From SZUA-521 sp041738285 (GTDB taxonomy: Bacteria > Pseudomonadota > Gammaproteobacteria > Pseudomonadales > Azotimanducaceae): DNA of 58,841 bases. The notes beneath the pieces were generated by a model, which had not been told where the DNA came from, did not search any database, and saw only the letters and a program-made list of their open reading frames with translations. Below, one piece after another: positions 32,685 to 41,188 of this stretch. The position numbers were made by a program, and so were the translations under genes. Position 1 is the first letter of the stretch. Every line of letters begins with the position of its first letter. The DNA is taken from positions 1-58,841 of the forward strand of contig JBGSQB010000226.1 in NCBI GenBank assembly GCA_041738285.1. The letters run 5' to 3'.

Positions 32685-33950
32685 ATGACCGTGATCGTGG
32701 CAGGTGCTGGCATCGGCGGATTGGCGCTCGCGCTCAGCTTGCATCAGATCGACGAAGACGTGCTGCTGTGCGAATCCGTTGCCGACATCAAGCCGCTCGG
32801 CGTGGGTATCAACCTGCTGCCGCACGCCACCCGCGAACTGGCCGAATTGGATCTGTTGGCCGGACTTTCGGCGATCGCGGTGAAAACCAGCGAGTTGTGC
32901 TACTACACCAAACGCGGTCAGCACATCTGGAGCGAGCCGCGCGGGCTCGCCGCCGGATATCGATGGCCGCAACTGTCCATCCATCGCGGCAAGCTGCAGA
33001 TGGCGCTGCTCGACGCTGCACGCGAGCGGCTGCCCCGCGAGCGCGTGTTGACCGGCATGCACCTGCACACTTGGTCGCAATCCAATGGGAGAGTCACCGC
33101 GACGTTCATCGATCCCGTGACGGGGAACGCAAAGGCGGAAACCGACGGGGATCTGCTGATCGCATGCGATGGTATTCACTCGACCGCACGCGCCGAGCTG
33201 CACCCCGACGAAGGGCCGCCCATCTGGAACGGCGCCATACTCTGGCGCGGCACCACCTTCGCGCCGCCTTTTCTATCGGGCAGCACGATGATCATGGCGG
33301 GGCACGAGCATCAGAAATTCGTGTGCTACCCCGTCACTGAAGCCGATGCCAAGACCGGGAAAGCGCTGATCAATTGGGTAGCCGAACGAAAATTCCCAAC
33401 CGACCGCGTCTGGCGGCGGGAAGACTGGAACCGCGCCGGCGTGCTCGAAGAATTCCTGCCGCAGTTTCGCGATTGGGCGTTCGACTGGCTCGACGTACCG
33501 GCGCTCATCACGTCCGCGGCCCAGGTCTACGAGTATCCGATGGTCGACCGAGACCCGCTTTCCAGCTGGACCTCGGGGCGCATGACGCTGCTCGGCGACG
33601 CCGCACACCCGATGTATCCGATCGGTTCGAACGGTGCCTCCCAGGCGATTCTCGACGCGCGCGTACTAACCCGCGAAATTCAACGTCTCGGACCCACCGA
33701 GGCGGCACTCGCTGCGTTCGAAGCGGAACGCCTGCCCGCGACATCGAAGATCGTGCTCGCCAACCGCGGGAACGGGCCTGAACGCGTCATGCAATTGGTG
33801 GAGGAGCGTGCGCCCAACGGATTCGACCGGCTGCATGACGTCATCTCGACCGAAGAACTGAGCGATGTCGCTGACACCTACAAACGCATCGCCGGCTTCG
33901 ACATGGAGCAGCTGAACGCGCGCGGCCCCATCGTCGTCGCGTCGCGGTGA
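32685..33950 (+). CDS. FAD-dependent aromatic hydroxylase (PHBH/salicylate hydroxylase type)
   Basis: This 421-residue single-component flavin monooxygenase has GAGIGGLALAL (FAD, residues 7-17), a DG motif (IACDGIHSTAR) and LGDAAHPMYPIGSNG, the second FAD motif. It would hydroxylate a phenolic or aromatic acid using NAD(P)H and oxygen. The preceding ribosome binding site is weak. The GTGA overlap with the following hydrolase gene shows the two are coupled, suggesting hydroxylation followed by hydrolysis of a ring or ester product. Confidence 0.85.
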   Translation: MTVIVAGAGIGGLALALSLHQIDEDVLLCESVADIKPLGVGINLLPHATRELAELDLLAGLSAIAVKTSELCYYTKRGQHIWSEPRGLAAGYRWPQLSIHRGKLQMALLDAARERLPRERVLTGMHLHTWSQSNGRVTATFIDPVTGNAKAETDGDLLIACDGIHSTARAELHPDEGPPIWNGAILWRGTTFAPPFLSGSTMIMAGHEHQKFVCYPVTEADAKTGKALINWVAERKFPTDRVWRREDWNRAGVLEEFLPQFRDWAFDWLDVPALITSAAQVYEYPMVDRDPLSSWTSGRMTLLGDAAHPMYPIGSNGASQAILDARVLTREIQRLGPTEAALAAFEAERLPATSKIVLANRGNGPERVMQLVEERAPNGFDRLHDVISTEELSDVADTYKRIAGFDMEQLNARGPIVVASR

Positions 33951-34726
33951 ACGATGTTTTGCGGCTGGGGTCAGGTCGTACTCACGTCGTCCTGATTCAC
34001 GGTGCCGGTTCCGGCGCGAAGCCGATGCAGGGCTTCGCACGCGCACTGCTTTCGAAAGCGGATGACCTACGGATCACGATTCCGGACCTCTACTCAGATG
34101 TTGGCAATGACACGACGGATCCCATCTCGAGCCATGTGCAGACCGTGCGCGATTGCATGGCGGATGAGCCTGCGCATCTGATCGGTCATTCCATGGGCGG
34201 CTTCATCGCTCTCACAGTTGCGCTGCAGCGGGTCAACGCAAAGTCGTTGACGCTGATCGAACCGATGGCATTCGGCGTGCTCGATCCGCAGGCAGACCGC
34301 GATGTCCTCGATGAAGACCGCGCCGTCGTCAGCAAAGCGCAGCGCGACGACGACGATGCAGGGATCGCAACCTTCATCGAGTACTGGGGACAGACCCGTT
34401 GGCTCGACCTGCCGGAGCGCGCGCGAACGCGGCTGATCGCGAACCGCATCGTGCTGCGCCGCCAGGCGAGTGCCGTGTCGTTCGACACCACGTCGCTGCG
34501 CGACTACGAGCGGCTGAAGGTGCCGACAATGTTGATCGGTGGCGGGAAATCCCGGCCGCCAGCGCTACGCATCATCGAGCGGCTTTCGCAACTCGAAGCC
34601 GTGACTTCAGTGCACTACGTTGCGGGTGCGGGACATATGGGTGTGCAGGCTACTCCCGAACCTTTTGCAGATTTCGCCGCTGAACACGTTGGCGTGCAGA
34701 GTTCCGCTAGCCGTCGGGTCGAATGA
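33947..34726 (+). CDS. Alpha/beta hydrolase
   Basis: This 259-residue protein has the oxyanion-hole segment VVLIHGAGSGAKP, the nucleophile elbow GHSMGG and a C-terminal GAGHMG with the catalytic His. A lid region of about residues 120-190 is rich in charged residues. The start is GTG 33947, overlapping the stop of the flavin hydroxylase by 4 nt. The family includes meta-cleavage product hydrolases and lactonases; the exact substrate is unknown. Its 3' end overlaps the convergent pseudogene by 20 bp. Confidence 0.85.
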   Translation: MNDVLRLGSGRTHVVLIHGAGSGAKPMQGFARALLSKADDLRITIPDLYSDVGNDTTDPISSHVQTVRDCMADEPAHLIGHSMGGFIALTVALQRVNAKSLTLIEPMAFGVLDPQADRDVLDEDRAVVSKAQRDDDDAGIATFIEYWGQTRWLDLPERARTRLIANRIVLRRQASAVSFDTTSLRDYERLKVPTMLIGGGKSRPPALRIIERLSQLEAVTSVHYVAGAGHMGVQATPEPFADFAAEHVGVQSSASRRVE

Positions 34727-35456
34727 CAACGGCCTGATCGTCGTCGACCAGCTCGACGATGACCCGTTCGTCCGCAACAGGCAGCGCAACCTGTTCACCA
34801 TTGGAGCGCGTCATTCTCCAAGCAGAGGCGGAGCCCACGTTGATGATCGTTAACTTGGTTCGTGTCCCGAGCACAACCGCGTTTTGCGGATGCGCGGCGA
34901 GGTGTAGCGCTTCACCCTCCCATCGCGCCGCACTGAGAGCAACCCGCGGAAAGTCGACTCCGACCACCGTTGGCTGCTTGAACTTGGCGGGACGCTGCGG
35001 CGCGAAATACCACGCGGGCACCACGACGCCCGTCGGCCCATGAGCCACGTGCTCATCAACGATGGGATCGTAGTAGAGATCGAGGCCGACCGGATTGTCG
35101 CCATCCCAACTGACGTAGTTCTTCGCCGCGTACGCCCACCACTTGTCGAACGCGCCGTGGTGATTGCTGGCGAAGATCTGGTCGTAGAGCCTCAGACCGA
35201 GGCCCGCGCCGCTGCGTCAGTAAGGCCAGACTTTGGTGTTCTCATGTCCAGCCGGGCACATCGTAGTTACCCCAATGCGCGGGCGGCACCAACGGTCGGT
35301 ATCGGTCGGGGTAGTTCGCTCGCGCTGGATCGTGTCCAAACTGGGTCATCCAGTCCGAGGCGCTCCAGCAGGTCGTGTGCCGCGCGACCAGTTCATCGAG
35401 AATCGCGCTGTACACCTCAGCCAGCCAAGCGAGCGATCGTCCAGCGCATTCATGAG
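34707..35456 (-). pseudogene. Broken gene of unknown family
   Basis: The minus-strand frame up to 35242 encodes SLAWLAEVYSAILDELVARH and NYPDRYRPLVPPAHWGNYDV, then stops. A second frame contains a plausible continuation (HENTKVWPY, a TGA, RSGAGLGLRLYDQIFASNHH) and runs to 34707 with PTGVVVPAWYF. At least one frameshift near 35245 and one nonsense codon separate the pieces. I do not recognise the family. The start is also gone: the remnant begins after the stop of the nitroreductase gene. Confidence 0.45.
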
Positions 35457-35891
35457 CTACACCGGTTCGGCGATGAACACCGGGATCTTGCGGGTCGACT
35501 TCGCCTGATAGTCGTTGTACGGCGGATAGGCGCGCGCACTCGCCTCCCACAAACGACTGCGCTCGGCGTCATCCTTCACTTCACGCGCGCGCATCTTGTG
35601 GACTTCGGTCCTGTCGCGAATCTCCACATCCGGATGCGCGCGCAGGTTGTACACCCACACCGGATTTTTTGGCTGTCCGCCCATCGATCCGACCAGCACG
35701 TAGCTGTCGTCCACCTTGACCCGCATGAGCGGAATCTTGCGGATGCCGCCGGTCTTGTTGCCCTTGTGGGTCACGATGATGCAGGGCAGTCCGGTTTCCA
35801 GCAGCGTCGTGCCCTTGGTGCCACCGCTGCCTTCGTACACTTCAACCTGTCGACGTACCCAATCCAGCGTCGGTGGTATGTAGGTGGCCAT
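35457..35891 (-). CDS. Deazaflavin/FMN-dependent nitroreductase-family protein
   Basis: This 144-residue split-barrel protein has the family pattern: GLPCIIVTHKGNKTGGIRKI near residues 38-57, MRVKVDDSYVLVGSMGGQPK, then NPVWVYNLRAHPDVEI. Actinobacterial relatives use F420; whether this host makes F420 is unknown, and FMN is an alternative. ATG 35891 is used rather than a GTG two codons earlier. It is divergent from the MBL gene at 35960. Confidence 0.8.
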   Translation of the reverse strand: MATYIPPTLDWVRRQVEVYEGSGGTKGTTLLETGLPCIIVTHKGNKTGGIRKIPLMRVKVDDSYVLVGSMGGQPKNPVWVYNLRAHPDVEIRDRTEVHKMRAREVKDDAERSRLWEASARAYPPYNDYQAKSTRKIPVFIAEPV

Positions 35892-35959
35892 TGTCACATC
35901 CTTGGATTCTCAAACATGATGCAGCAGTCTACGTACCCTCGACAGCGGAGGCGAGCGCC

Positions 35960-36676
35960 ATGACTCCACCAATCAGCCGTATCGATGCAATCGACAGCGA
36001 CCTGTATCGAATCAGCACAGCCATGCCGTCTTCAGACGCAGCCGACGGGTTCACGTACAACCAGTATCTGCTGATCGACGATGCGCCGCTGCTGTTTCAC
36101 ACCGGCTTGCGAAGTTCGTTCGGAGCAGTCAGCGGTGCAATCGCATCGGTACTACCATTGCAACAGCTGAGATACGTGTCGTTCTGCCACGTCGAAGCCG
36201 ACGAGTGCGGCGCCCTCAATGAGTTCCTGCACGCGGCCCCCAACGCAACGCCCTTGTGCGGCCAGATCGCAGCGATGACGAGCGTAACGGACCTGGCGGA
36301 TCGACCCCCGACGGTACTCGCCGACGGCGAGGTGTTGTCTCTTGGCCGACACACGGTGCAGTGGATCGATGCGCCCCATGTTCCCCACGGATGGGAGAAC
36401 GGCTTCCTGTTCGAAGAGACGCGCCGCATTCTGTTTTGCGGCGATCTGTTCACCCAAGGCGGCAGCGAGCACGCGCCGGTGTCGGGCGACATCCTGACAT
36501 CGAGCGAACTCATGCGCATCCAGTTCAACTACTACGCCAACGCTGCCAACACCGGCGCCGTGCTCGAACGCTTAGCGGCGTTGAACCCGACCACGCTCGC
36601 ATGCATGCACGGCAGCGCATATCAAGGCGACGGCGCCACGATGCTACGCGCCCTTGCCGGCAAATTGCGCACCTGA
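35960..36676 (+). CDS. MBL-fold protein of the diiron (ODP/FprA-like) type
   Basis: This 238-residue metallo-beta-lactamase-fold protein carries HVEADECG, i.e. H-x-E-x-D, the diiron-binding motif of flavodiiron-type oxygen/NO-reducing domains rather than the zinc H-x-H-x-D-H. Further likely ligands are in APHVPHGWE, FCGDLF and CMHGSAY. The flavodoxin domain of classic flavodiiron proteins is absent. The start is ATG 35960 after GGAGGCGAG. It might reduce oxygen or NO, or act as a redox sensor. Confidence 0.75.
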   Translation: MTPPISRIDAIDSDLYRISTAMPSSDAADGFTYNQYLLIDDAPLLFHTGLRSSFGAVSGAIASVLPLQQLRYVSFCHVEADECGALNEFLHAAPNATPLCGQIAAMTSVTDLADRPPTVLADGEVLSLGRHTVQWIDAPHVPHGWENGFLFEETRRILFCGDLFTQGGSEHAPVSGDILTSSELMRIQFNYYANAANTGAVLERLAALNPTTLACMHGSAYQGDGATMLRALAGKLRT

Positions 36677-36721
36677 GCGGCGGGCTGAATGTTCGTACGC
36701 GCTGCCGCTCGTGTCGACCCG

Positions 36722-36739
36722 GCCGGTCAACTGACCGGC
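36722..36739. promoter_or_regulatory. 18-bp perfect palindrome between MBL and NTF2-like genes
   Basis: GCCGGTCA and TGACCGGC are exact complements around AC, 45 bp after the MBL stop and 152 bp before the next gene. With only a 2-nt centre it is a poor RNA hairpin, so a protein-binding site (TetR or GntR type) is more likely. Confidence 0.4.
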
Positions 36740-36891
36740 AACAGCAGCTACTGGCCGCATTCGAGGATGGATTCCTAGCGCTTGCCGAGACATCATCACG
36801 AACTGGGCGGCGACCATGGAAACTTGTCAGAATACGCCGCGTGTCATTCAAGCAGTCGCGCGACCAAATCGGCGCTCTCGTGAGCAAACAC

Positions 36892-37323
36892 ATGACTTCC
36901 ACCACCCCGGCCAAAACACTCATTCAACAGTTGATCAATCGTATCAATCGGCCCGAGGCGGGGGATCCGTACGCGTTGCTTTCAGAGAACGTCGTGGTCA
37001 CGGTCAACGGAACGACACCGTTGTCCGGTCACTACCCCGGTCTAGCAATGGTGAAAGGCATACTCGTCGACACAGCGCGCCGTGTTCTCGCCGACGTTCA
37101 GCTCGAACTCAGCAAAGCCATCGGCCAAAGCAGCACGGTCGCATGTCAGCTGATCATCCACGGCAGAGCACCCAACGACCGAATGTTCAATAGTCGCAGA
37201 GATGCCTGCAGCTGTGTGTTCGATGTGAGCAATGGTCTGATTACCGCAATCGCGCTGTATCCGGATACAAGCGCCATAGAGATGGAGTTGTATGGAAGAA
37301 GCTATGTGTCAAATGATCAATGA
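36892..37323 (+). CDS. NTF2-like (SnoaL-fold) protein A
   Basis: This 143-residue protein has the NTF2-like pattern: an N-terminal helix pair, DPYALLSENVVVTVNGTTPL, a LSGHYPG loop and beta strands towards the C-terminus. The family includes small isomerases, hydrolases and cyclases that bind hydrophobic ligands. ATG 36892 is used; a GTG at 36880 is possible. The next paralogue starts 3 nt after its stop, so they are an operon. Confidence 0.7.
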   Translation: MTSTTPAKTLIQQLINRINRPEAGDPYALLSENVVVTVNGTTPLSGHYPGLAMVKGILVDTARRVLADVQLELSKAIGQSSTVACQLIIHGRAPNDRMFNSRRDACSCVFDVSNGLITAIALYPDTSAIEMELYGRSYVSNDQ

Positions 37324-37326
37324 GCG

Positions 37327-37779
37327 ATGGTGCGCATGAGTAACCCCAGCACTTCAACCGCCGAAGCGGTGGCGCGCCGTTTTTTTTCCGACCTCGAGTG
37401 CGTGCTGCGCGGTGAGGATGCCGACCCCTACGCCGTCATGGCCGAAGACGTCGAGTTCATCGTCACGGGACAGACACCGCTATCAGGTGTGTGGCAAGGA
37501 ATGAAACTGATTCGGGAACAGTTTCTACCCCAGGCTCGATTGCGCATGGGCCATGAGCCCGGCCACGGGTTGTTCCCGATCAGGTTCATTGCAGAGGGAA
37601 ACGAGGTTGCCGTGGTCGCCAGGGGTCGAGGTTCCAGCAACACGGGTCAGCCCTACAACAACTCGTACGTGTTCTGGTTTACGGTTGTGGACGGGAAGGT
37701 CGCACGCTATGTGGAGGACTTCGATTCATCGCTTGCATGGCAGGCAATATTTCGATGCCACCTCGAGCCTGCGCGATGA
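37327..37779 (+). CDS. NTF2-like (SnoaL-fold) protein B
   Basis: This 150-residue paralogue of the preceding protein shares DPYAVMAEDVEFIVTGQTPL and the LSG-x-W loop and has the family's ending NNSYVFWFTVVDGKVARYVE. Both may form a heteromer or act on related intermediates. The gene is convergent with the Rieske gene at 37795, the stops being 15 bp apart. Confidence 0.75.
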   Translation: MVRMSNPSTSTAEAVARRFFSDLECVLRGEDADPYAVMAEDVEFIVTGQTPLSGVWQGMKLIREQFLPQARLRMGHEPGHGLFPIRFIAEGNEVAVVARGRGSSNTGQPYNNSYVFWFTVVDGKVARYVEDFDSSLAWQAIFRCHLEPAR

Positions 37780-37794
37780 CGCCATCGAACGCCT

Positions 37795-38787
37795 CTATCG
37801 GATGAACGCCGCCGATGGATGAGCGCGCGGAAACGCACGGACGTATTCGAGGAAACGCGCCAGCGCTTTGTCCGAGCGTGTCAGCGTGCCTTGTCGAAAT
37901 CGAATCGATTTCAAAATCGGCAAGTCCTCGGCGATGATTTTCTTCGACAGATCGAGCATTTCATCGAGAAACACCTCAGTGTCGGATGCTCCCTTCGTCG
38001 TGACGGCGACGAGATAGTTCCGAAGGCGTCCCTTACCGATGATCCCCATAGGCGCCATGCCGCCGACAAATCTGCCGTCAATCCTACCCTGCCGAAAGAA
38101 GATGTTGGAGCCAACGATTCCGACCCGATAATCGATCCGCGGTCCTTTCTCGCCGAATCTGCCGGCAAGATCGAAGTACATCGAATGCGGATTCCATTCA
38201 ATCGTCTGATCGGGTTCGGGATGATCGAAGACGAGTCCGTGCACGGTCTTGATGTGCTGAACGTCTGGTGTGTTGCACATGATGACCCACGGGTCGAGGT
38301 CCATGTCCATCAGCTCAATCGTCTTGCACACGAGTTGGTCGTCTGGCACAGCGAACGATGGCAGTTCAAACAGCGGCTGAGTCCCATTGAATGCCCAGAC
38401 CAGGCCATATCGCTCCTCGGTTGGAAACTTGAACAGGCAGGCAGCCGGCGGTGGCGGGTCGCCAGCGCCAGTGCGCACGCACTTGCCCGATAGGTCGTAT
38501 TGCCAATGATGGAATGCACACTGCACGCTATCGTTCACGACCGTGCCAACGGCGAGGTCCGCTCCGATGTGTGGACAGTACGCGCTCATGACCGAAGCCA
38601 GTCCGGCTTCGCTTCGCACTACGATCACTCGGCCATCCAGAAAGCTGCGGCCGACAACTGCGCCTGCGCCTACCTCCTCCGACAAACAGATCGGAAACCA
38701 CGACTGCGTGAACACGCCGTTCTCCCCTTCCGCCGGGATGAGCCGCTTTACAGGCAAGGAATGATGTTTCAGTTGAATTTCGCTCAT
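37795..38787 (-). CDS. Rieske oxygenase A (KshA-like)
   Basis: This 330-residue protein has Rieske ligands C71-x-H73 (CPHIGA) and C90-x2-H93 (CAFHHW). The iron motif N-x2-D-x2-H-x4-H gives D175, H178 and H183 (NTPDVQHIKTVH). The length and motif match the KshA/oxygenase group, which works as homotrimers without beta subunits. It is a paralogue of the proteins at 40158 and 45601, all ending in a DKAL-type, FPR-HPS segment. It is the last gene of the RidA-TonB-Rieske-MFS-Rieske operon, 21 bp after the MFS gene. Confidence 0.9.
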   Translation of the reverse strand: MSEIQLKHHSLPVKRLIPAEGENGVFTQSWFPICLSEEVGAGAVVGRSFLDGRVIVVRSEAGLASVMSAYCPHIGADLAVGTVVNDSVQCAFHHWQYDLSGKCVRTGAGDPPPPAACLFKFPTEERYGLVWAFNGTQPLFELPSFAVPDDQLVCKTIELMDMDLDPWVIMCNTPDVQHIKTVHGLVFDHPEPDQTIEWNPHSMYFDLAGRFGEKGPRIDYRVGIVGSNIFFRQGRIDGRFVGGMAPMGIIGKGRLRNYLVAVTTKGASDTEVFLDEMLDLSKKIIAEDLPILKSIRFRQGTLTRSDKALARFLEYVRAFPRAHPSAAFIR

Positions 38788-38808
38788 CAGAAATGCACCT
38801 CGACCTCA

Positions 38809-40161
38809 CTAGGCCATGTTGCTTTGCCAGTGCTTGGCCGCCGCGACGCTCGTGCGCAACGCCCGGCGTCCTGACGCCGCGGCAACCGCGGCAGCAGCGG
38901 CTGCCACGCACGCGGTGATCGAGATCGAGTAGGCCAGGTCCATTGGATCTTCGAACACGTAGTCAGTCAGCAGCGCGATCGCCGTCGGGCCAAACCCCAT
39001 CCCCGCAATCGTGGCCATGAACAGCAACGCGGCTGCCAGCTGTCCCCGCATCTCGTTCGGTGCGATTTCCTGCACCGCCGCATAGCCCAGTGAAAGCGGC
39101 ATCGATGCAATGAACCAGAAGATGGCGATCGCCGGCAGCGCCAGTTCCACGCTCGGCAAGATCGGGGCAATCGCTGCCAGCGGGGTCAGTGCCAGCATGG
39201 CGTAGCAAGTGGTCTGCAGACGCGCATCCAAATGCCCCTGTCGACGCAACCGATCTGCCAGCCAGCCCCCCGCCAGCGTACCGCCAGGTCCGCAAATCAA
39301 CATGATCCAGCCATAGGTCCAGCCGACCTCCCCCACCGTCCATCCATGTACGCGCATGAAGTAGGGCGCCATCCAAGCGCTGGTACCGTACGTGAGAATA
39401 GAGGTCATACAGAACGTTACGAATATCGCCGCAATGGTGCTGCGATTCTTCTTCGCGAATGCGATTACCTCGATCATTTCCGCCTTGAACGTGCTCGGTC
39501 TGGTCGCACTCACGCCGCGACGCTCCGGCTCACGCACCGTATACATGACGAACGCGAGCAGCACGCCCGGTGTCGCCACGACCAGAAAGGTCACCTGCCA
39601 GGATTGCAACGTGGCTAGTCCCCAGAGTGCCGGCAACGCCATCTGATTGACGGACTCATACACGGCCCCGCCAACGAGAAGGGAGATGCCGATCCCAAAG
39701 GAGATGCCGCTCGAATACACGGCCATGCCACTGGCCAGACGATCCGGTGGGAAGTAGTCGCTGATCAGTGACGTCGCTGACGGCGACAACGTGGCCTCAC
39801 CGATCCCAACGCCCATACGGGCGAGGAACAGTTGCAGAAAATCACGGGACAGTCCGCACGCCGCCGTCATCACGCTCCACAACACCATGCCCACGGCAAT
39901 GATCGTTCTTCGGCTGGCGCGATCGGCGAGCCAGCCAATTGGCAAACCAAGCGTAATGTAGAAGATCGCGAAGCTCGCCCCGGAGAGCAATCCCATTTGC
40001 GTATCGGTCAAACCTAGATCCAACCGGATCGGTTCAATGAGCAGATTGAGCACCATGCGGTCGACAAATGCGATCGCGTAGGCAAGAAACAGTAGACCGA
40101 CCACGTACCACGCATAGCCCGGCCGCGGCCATGGACCATGCTGGCCGTCGCGACTGTTCAA
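38809..40161 (-). CDS. MFS transporter
   Basis: This 450-residue protein has twelve hydrophobic segments and the MFS loop motif GWLADRASRRTII between helices 2 and 3. The start IAFVDRMVLNLLIEPIRLD resembles aromatic-acid/anion symporters and spinster-like transporters. The C-terminal extension is Ala-rich and basic. Its ATG overlaps the stop of Rieske oxygenase B by 4 nt. In this operon it most likely moves the substrate across the inner membrane after the TonB receptor imports it. Confidence 0.9.
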   Translation of the reverse strand: MNSRDGQHGPWPRPGYAWYVVGLLFLAYAIAFVDRMVLNLLIEPIRLDLGLTDTQMGLLSGASFAIFYITLGLPIGWLADRASRRTIIAVGMVLWSVMTAACGLSRDFLQLFLARMGVGIGEATLSPSATSLISDYFPPDRLASGMAVYSSGISFGIGISLLVGGAVYESVNQMALPALWGLATLQSWQVTFLVVATPGVLLAFVMYTVREPERRGVSATRPSTFKAEMIEVIAFAKKNRSTIAAIFVTFCMTSILTYGTSAWMAPYFMRVHGWTVGEVGWTYGWIMLICGPGGTLAGGWLADRLRRQGHLDARLQTTCYAMLALTPLAAIAPILPSVELALPAIAIFWFIASMPLSLGYAAVQEIAPNEMRGQLAAALLFMATIAGMGFGPTAIALLTDYVFEDPMDLAYSISITACVAAAAAAVAAASGRRALRTSVAAAKHWQSNMA

Positions 40162-41180
40162 CAGATGAATTCGGCTGACGGGTGCGCCCGTGGATAGGCG
40201 CGCAGGTGATCGAGAAACTTCGCGAGCGCCTTATCACTTCGGGTGAGGTGACCGTGCGCAAATCGAATGCTCCTCAGAATCGGTTCGTCCTCACCGATGA
40301 CTTTACGTGACAATTCGACAACCGAATCGATAAACGCGTCCGCCTGCGCCAATGCGGCGGGCGAGCCATCGCCCATCGTCGTCGCATAGACGTTCCAGAT
40401 TCGAAGCTTGCCCGGCCGGATGATGCACATCGGCGCCATTCCACCAAAGTAGCGACCATCAATCGTCCCAGACCGGTAGAAGATGTTCGAGCCGACAATG
40501 CCCAGGCGGTACTTCAAGTGATGTCCGGTATCCGCAATCGTCGCATCTAGATCGAACATCACCTGATACGGCTGCCAATCAATGTTCGAGTCCGGGTCTG
40601 CGTGGTTGAACACCATGTTGTGTACGACTTTCAAATGCTGAAGGTCGAGCGTGTTGCACATGATGACCCAGGGATCCAGATCCATGTCGGTCCAATACAG
40701 TGCCTTGCAGCGCAGATCTTGGTCGGGAAGATCGAACGACGGTACATCGAACAAAGGCTCTTCGCCGTTGAACGCCCAAATCAAACCCCACCGTTCGCGC
40801 GTTGGGAACCTAAACAGGCAGGCCTTCGGCGGCGGTGGGTCACCGACGCCCGTCTTCACACACTTTCCCGTATTGTCGTACTCCCAGTGATGAAATGCGC
40901 AGCGCAGATTACCGTCCTTGACCTCTCCTACCGACAAGTCAGCCCCAAGGTGGGGACAGTAGGCAGACACGACCTGTGGCGAGTTGTCACGCGCGCGAAA
41001 CACCACTACACGACCGTCGAGGAAGTCGAATCCCTTCACAATACCAACGCCGACTTCGTCGGATGTACAAATCGGAAACCAGGACTGCGTGAACAGACCA
41101 TCAGCGCCCTCGGCCGGCATAAAACCGCCTGGCGCACGTGTGGCCAGTTTACGGCCGCCGCGACCCGCTTTGGCTTCCAT
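40158..41180 (-). CDS. Rieske oxygenase B (KshA-like)
   Basis: This 340-residue paralogue has C75-x-H77 (CPHLGA) and C94-x2-H97 (CAFHHW) for the cluster and D179, H182 and H187 (NTLDLQHLKVVH) for iron. ATG 41180 lies 8 nt after the TonB-receptor stop; an upstream ATG at 41222 would overlap that gene. The DPPPP loop after the Rieske domain is shared by paralogues A and B and differs by one residue in C. Differences across the catalytic domain suggest distinct substrates or positions. Confidence 0.9.
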   Translation of the reverse strand: MEAKAGRGGRKLATRAPGGFMPAEGADGLFTQSWFPICTSDEVGVGIVKGFDFLDGRVVVFRARDNSPQVVSAYCPHLGADLSVGEVKDGNLRCAFHHWEYDNTGKCVKTGVGDPPPPKACLFRFPTRERWGLIWAFNGEEPLFDVPSFDLPDQDLRCKALYWTDMDLDPWVIMCNTLDLQHLKVVHNMVFNHADPDSNIDWQPYQVMFDLDATIADTGHHLKYRLGIVGSNIFYRSGTIDGRYFGGMAPMCIIRPGKLRIWNVYATTMGDGSPAALAQADAFIDSVVELSRKVIGEDEPILRSIRFAHGHLTRSDKALAKFLDHLRAYPRAHPSAEFIC

Positions 41181-41188
41181 TGCAGCGG

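Noticed and set aside
36256..36891. Upstream extension of the NTF2-like gene A
   Set aside because: It overlaps the MBL gene in another frame and has Arg-rich composition; the conserved domain starts only at 36892.
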